A stretch of 41,269 bases of DNA, from the NCBI RefSeq assembly GCF_000192795.1, contig NW_007360638.1:23405-64673 (forward strand), written 5' to 3'. Shown piece by piece: positions 38,856 through 41,269 of the stretch; positions within the stretch are counted from its first letter, which is position 1, and every line of letters begins with the position of its first letter. A model generated the notes under the pieces. That model searched no databases. It saw only the letters and a list, made by a program, of their open reading frames with translations, and was not told the origin of the DNA. Made by a program: the position numbers and the translations under genes. The stretch comes from Vavraia culicis subsp. floridensis (taxonomy: Eukaryota > Microsporidia > Pleistophoridae).

Positions 38856-40885
38856 TATCGTGTGGTTTTACCGACCCTTCAGCATAGCAGGCATGCCCAT
38901 ATGTACCGCCTTGTATTTCCGTTACTTCCACTTTTATGTGAACTGCAGCATTCAAAAGTACGTTCATCTAAGATGGTACAAGCAAATTGGTTAAATTTAC
39001 TTGTTTAAGATCGCTGATCATGCCTCTATTTACACGTGATCACTTGTTCAATATTTCGCTGATGTATATCTGCTCATCCGTTAAATTACTAGTTCAATTT
39101 GCGTTTACCTAATGACTGAGTGTGATTTAGCACACTCTCTCTGCATTTCTAAACTTCAAAATCTTTTCATCACAAAAGGTATTTTTATTTAATCTATACC
39201 TAAAATATTTGCAATGGTGTTTGATAACGCTTTAGCAATTGAACGTACTTCAAATTATCTTAACTGGATAATTAATCCATATTATGAATATTTTTGCATA
39301 TATTAAAGGGAAGTTTGAACACATGAATGCTGATGGAATAGAATGCGGTAAAATGCATTTAATTGCAAGAGTTGTATTGGCACAAAAAGCTTACGTGCAA
39401 TTTGCGTTTCATACAAATCTGTGAAATGCTCTTATACAAGGCTACCAGTTCAACATTTTTTTGAAGAATTCTTACAGCGGTGCTAAGTTTACAGTTCATG
39501 CATTAAACATTATCATTTTGTGTTCCTTTCATTTATTCTGTTTATTTCTTTCGACACGAACTTGATTTCGTGCATGACAGATAATAAAATTTTTGATCCT
39601 TGTGACATGCAAAAAAGTTGTTTTAAGTTTACAAATCAACATTTTTCAAATTTAAAAGCTGAAAAATAGACATAATCAATAGATAGTTTCATCTAAGAAC
39701 ACATTTTCTTTTTTATTACCTCCGTTTTGTACCTTCCTTATCGAGTTTATGTCTCTTGCTCTCAATTGCTCCGTGTTCAACACAAGTCAGTGAACCTGAG
39801 AATTAATCAATACTATGTGATCACACGATTGTGAGCCTAAAAAGCGCAAGCATCTACCGGACTGAACATTTCAACGTTCCAAAATTTTTAGTTAAACCTC
39901 AAATAGTTTCTTTAACATTCTGCATGTTTTTACCGAGCAAATCCCGCTTTTAAGGTACAATGGACGTGTTGTGTACCGAATTGCCATGCCGAATGCATCT
40001 AATTTTGAAAAAAAGCACTAAGAAAAAAAATAAATGATAAATCGCAAAAATTTGTCATAAATTACTAAGATTCAAAAAAATAAATGAGAAAGACATTCTG
40101 TTCTACGTTGCTCAAAAAAACAGAAGATCAACGAAATATATAGAATAAATGTAAATAAGAAAGCACTACTCTCTTTTCATTCAAACTTTACCTCAATTGC
40201 TGCTTCATCAGGCACCCATCATTTGTAACCTAAATCAATTTATGACAATATGCTGCATTTTACACACAATTACAAATTAAAAGGCAAATAAAAGCACAGC
40301 GAACCAAAGGAAGTTTATTTTTCACTTTAGTGTAAAAATGCATTTTGATGAGTTTTTTCTTTTTTCGGGAACTTTCCATTTTCACAAGCCATGGTCGAAT
40401 AATTAAGCAGTACTTTACAATGTTGATCTGTATAAAGTATGATTGAAATGATCTGGTGGAACGTTTGGTGGTAAAGCGTTCATAAAATTGTTAATCCCAA
40501 TGTTCAGACAAATCGAGGTACAGCCGTAAAAAAAGCATGCAACAACCGTATTAAACGCTTTTGTGCTGCACAAAGGTCCTTTTCGTTCCTCTCCGAGCGA
40601 AAGGCGTGGTAACAGAACGATAATATATTTCTCTTCTCGTACAATAATCCAATAGTTCAGCTAACCTACTCAATAATCAATGTTGTACAACGTTCTTGCT
40701 TGTTCATTGTATTAGTGCTCATATACATATTTTAGTGTTTCCTTAATAATATTCCATAAAAATCTAAGTCTGCTTTATCTGCGTAGGTTGTAGCATGTTT
40801 AGCTCATCAACTATGCTAAATCAATTTTGATTCGATACTTGACCAAATTTTTGTGACATACAGCTAAAACACGGTTGCTACTCAA
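38856..40885. other. AT-rich spacer with weak coding-like traces near its left end
   Basis: About 38860-38985 has an open plus-strand frame of membrane-like character (WFYRPFSIAGMPICTALYF...) that ends in TAA and has no start. The rest, about 39.1-40.9 kb, is A/T-rich and I recognise nothing in it. Confidence 0.35.
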
Positions 40886-41146
40886 ATGAATCCGTTGTTC
40901 AGCAGAACCTTGTGGTCACACACCATCCGTTCATATGGATACGAGTTTGGATCATCTCAGGCGGACAAATTTGGTAGAGCGGACCAAGAGATCAATGCCA
41001 AAGACATAAAGCAGGACTCCTTTTGTATGCTAGCATAGACTACAAGTTTTTTGTTCTTTGGCGCTTTGTACAAGAGGACAAGGCTTCGAACCGAACAGTC
41101 TCTGTTTATAACATTACATCGCAGTAATGCTGAGAGTTTTGCTTAA
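40886..41146 (+). pseudogene. ORF of 86 codons interrupted by one TAG
   Basis: An ATG at 40886 opens 50 codons of gene-like sequence (MNPLFSRTLWSHTIRSYGYE...) to a TAG at 41036. The same frame then continues for 35 codons (TSFLFFGALYKRTRLRTEQS...) to TAA at 41144. It may be a relic, or the first 50 codons may be a small gene. Unknown family. Confidence 0.3.
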
Positions 41147-41269
41147 TTCAGAATCACTATCATTCCTACACACTGATAGGTAGCACAAAAACATTTATAT
41201 CGGAGCATAGCATTGCAAGATTGCTTTTCTACCGTGCTGCCTCATTCGAGAAAGCATCTGTCCATACAT

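Noticed and set aside
1..41269. tRNA, rRNA and CRISPR elements
   Set aside because: Scanning by eye for the GGTTCGANTCC-type B-box on both strands, rRNA-like blocks and spaced direct repeats gave nothing convincing; a covariance-model search would be decisive.

Overview
The window looks like a microsporidian genome segment. All recognisable products are eukaryotic (uS11, a USP5/UBP14-type deubiquitinase, RNase H2A, a two-half eukaryotic PFK, an AP-complex sigma subunit, U3 snoRNP-type proteins). No introns are needed. Coding strands are A-rich, and several ATGs are preceded by the CCC/GGG and AAATTTT motifs described for microsporidian genes. The spacers are long for the group, with about 16 credible genes in 41 kb, and contain decayed coding sequence. 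That fits larger microsporidian genomes of the Trachipleistophora/Vavraia kind; the genus is inference.

Left part (1-9 kb): a divergent pair reads out from about 1.8 kb, a UTP4-like beta-propeller (minus, cut by the window edge) and a short UTP10/HEATR1-like helical protein (plus). Both would belong to the UTP-A (t-UTP) complex that starts pre-rRNA processing. Then follow an AP sigma subunit (minus), a small protein ending in a PCNA-binding-like motif (plus), an unknown 251-residue protein (plus) and uS11 (minus), with a 48-bp tandem duplication upstream of uS11.

Middle part (9-22.5 kb): a USP5-like deubiquitinase (minus), an unknown signal-anchored protein (plus), a protein kinase (minus), a small possible OB-fold protein (minus), and two paralogous double-zinc-ribbon genes (minus). 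One of the zinc-ribbon genes overlaps an upstream ORF in another frame. Decayed genes lie at about 16.9-17.6 kb (minus) and 21.5-22.5 kb (plus).

Right part (22.5-41 kb): a gene-poor AT-rich stretch, a single-C2H2 acidic protein (minus), another relic, RNase H2A (plus), PFK (plus), a possible Sec61-beta-like tail-anchored ORF, a second single-C2H2 protein (plus), then 5.8 kb with a small ORF, a single-frame relic carrying several stops and a 31-bp minisatellite.

The most striking signal is in PFK. The catalytic N-half and regulatory C-half lie in different frames and join exactly at T TTT TTA, a canonical -1 ribosomal frameshift heptamer in the correct phase, followed 4 nt later by a potential stem. 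A homopolymer sequencing error is the main competing explanation. All identifications come from reading the sequence by eye, without searches.
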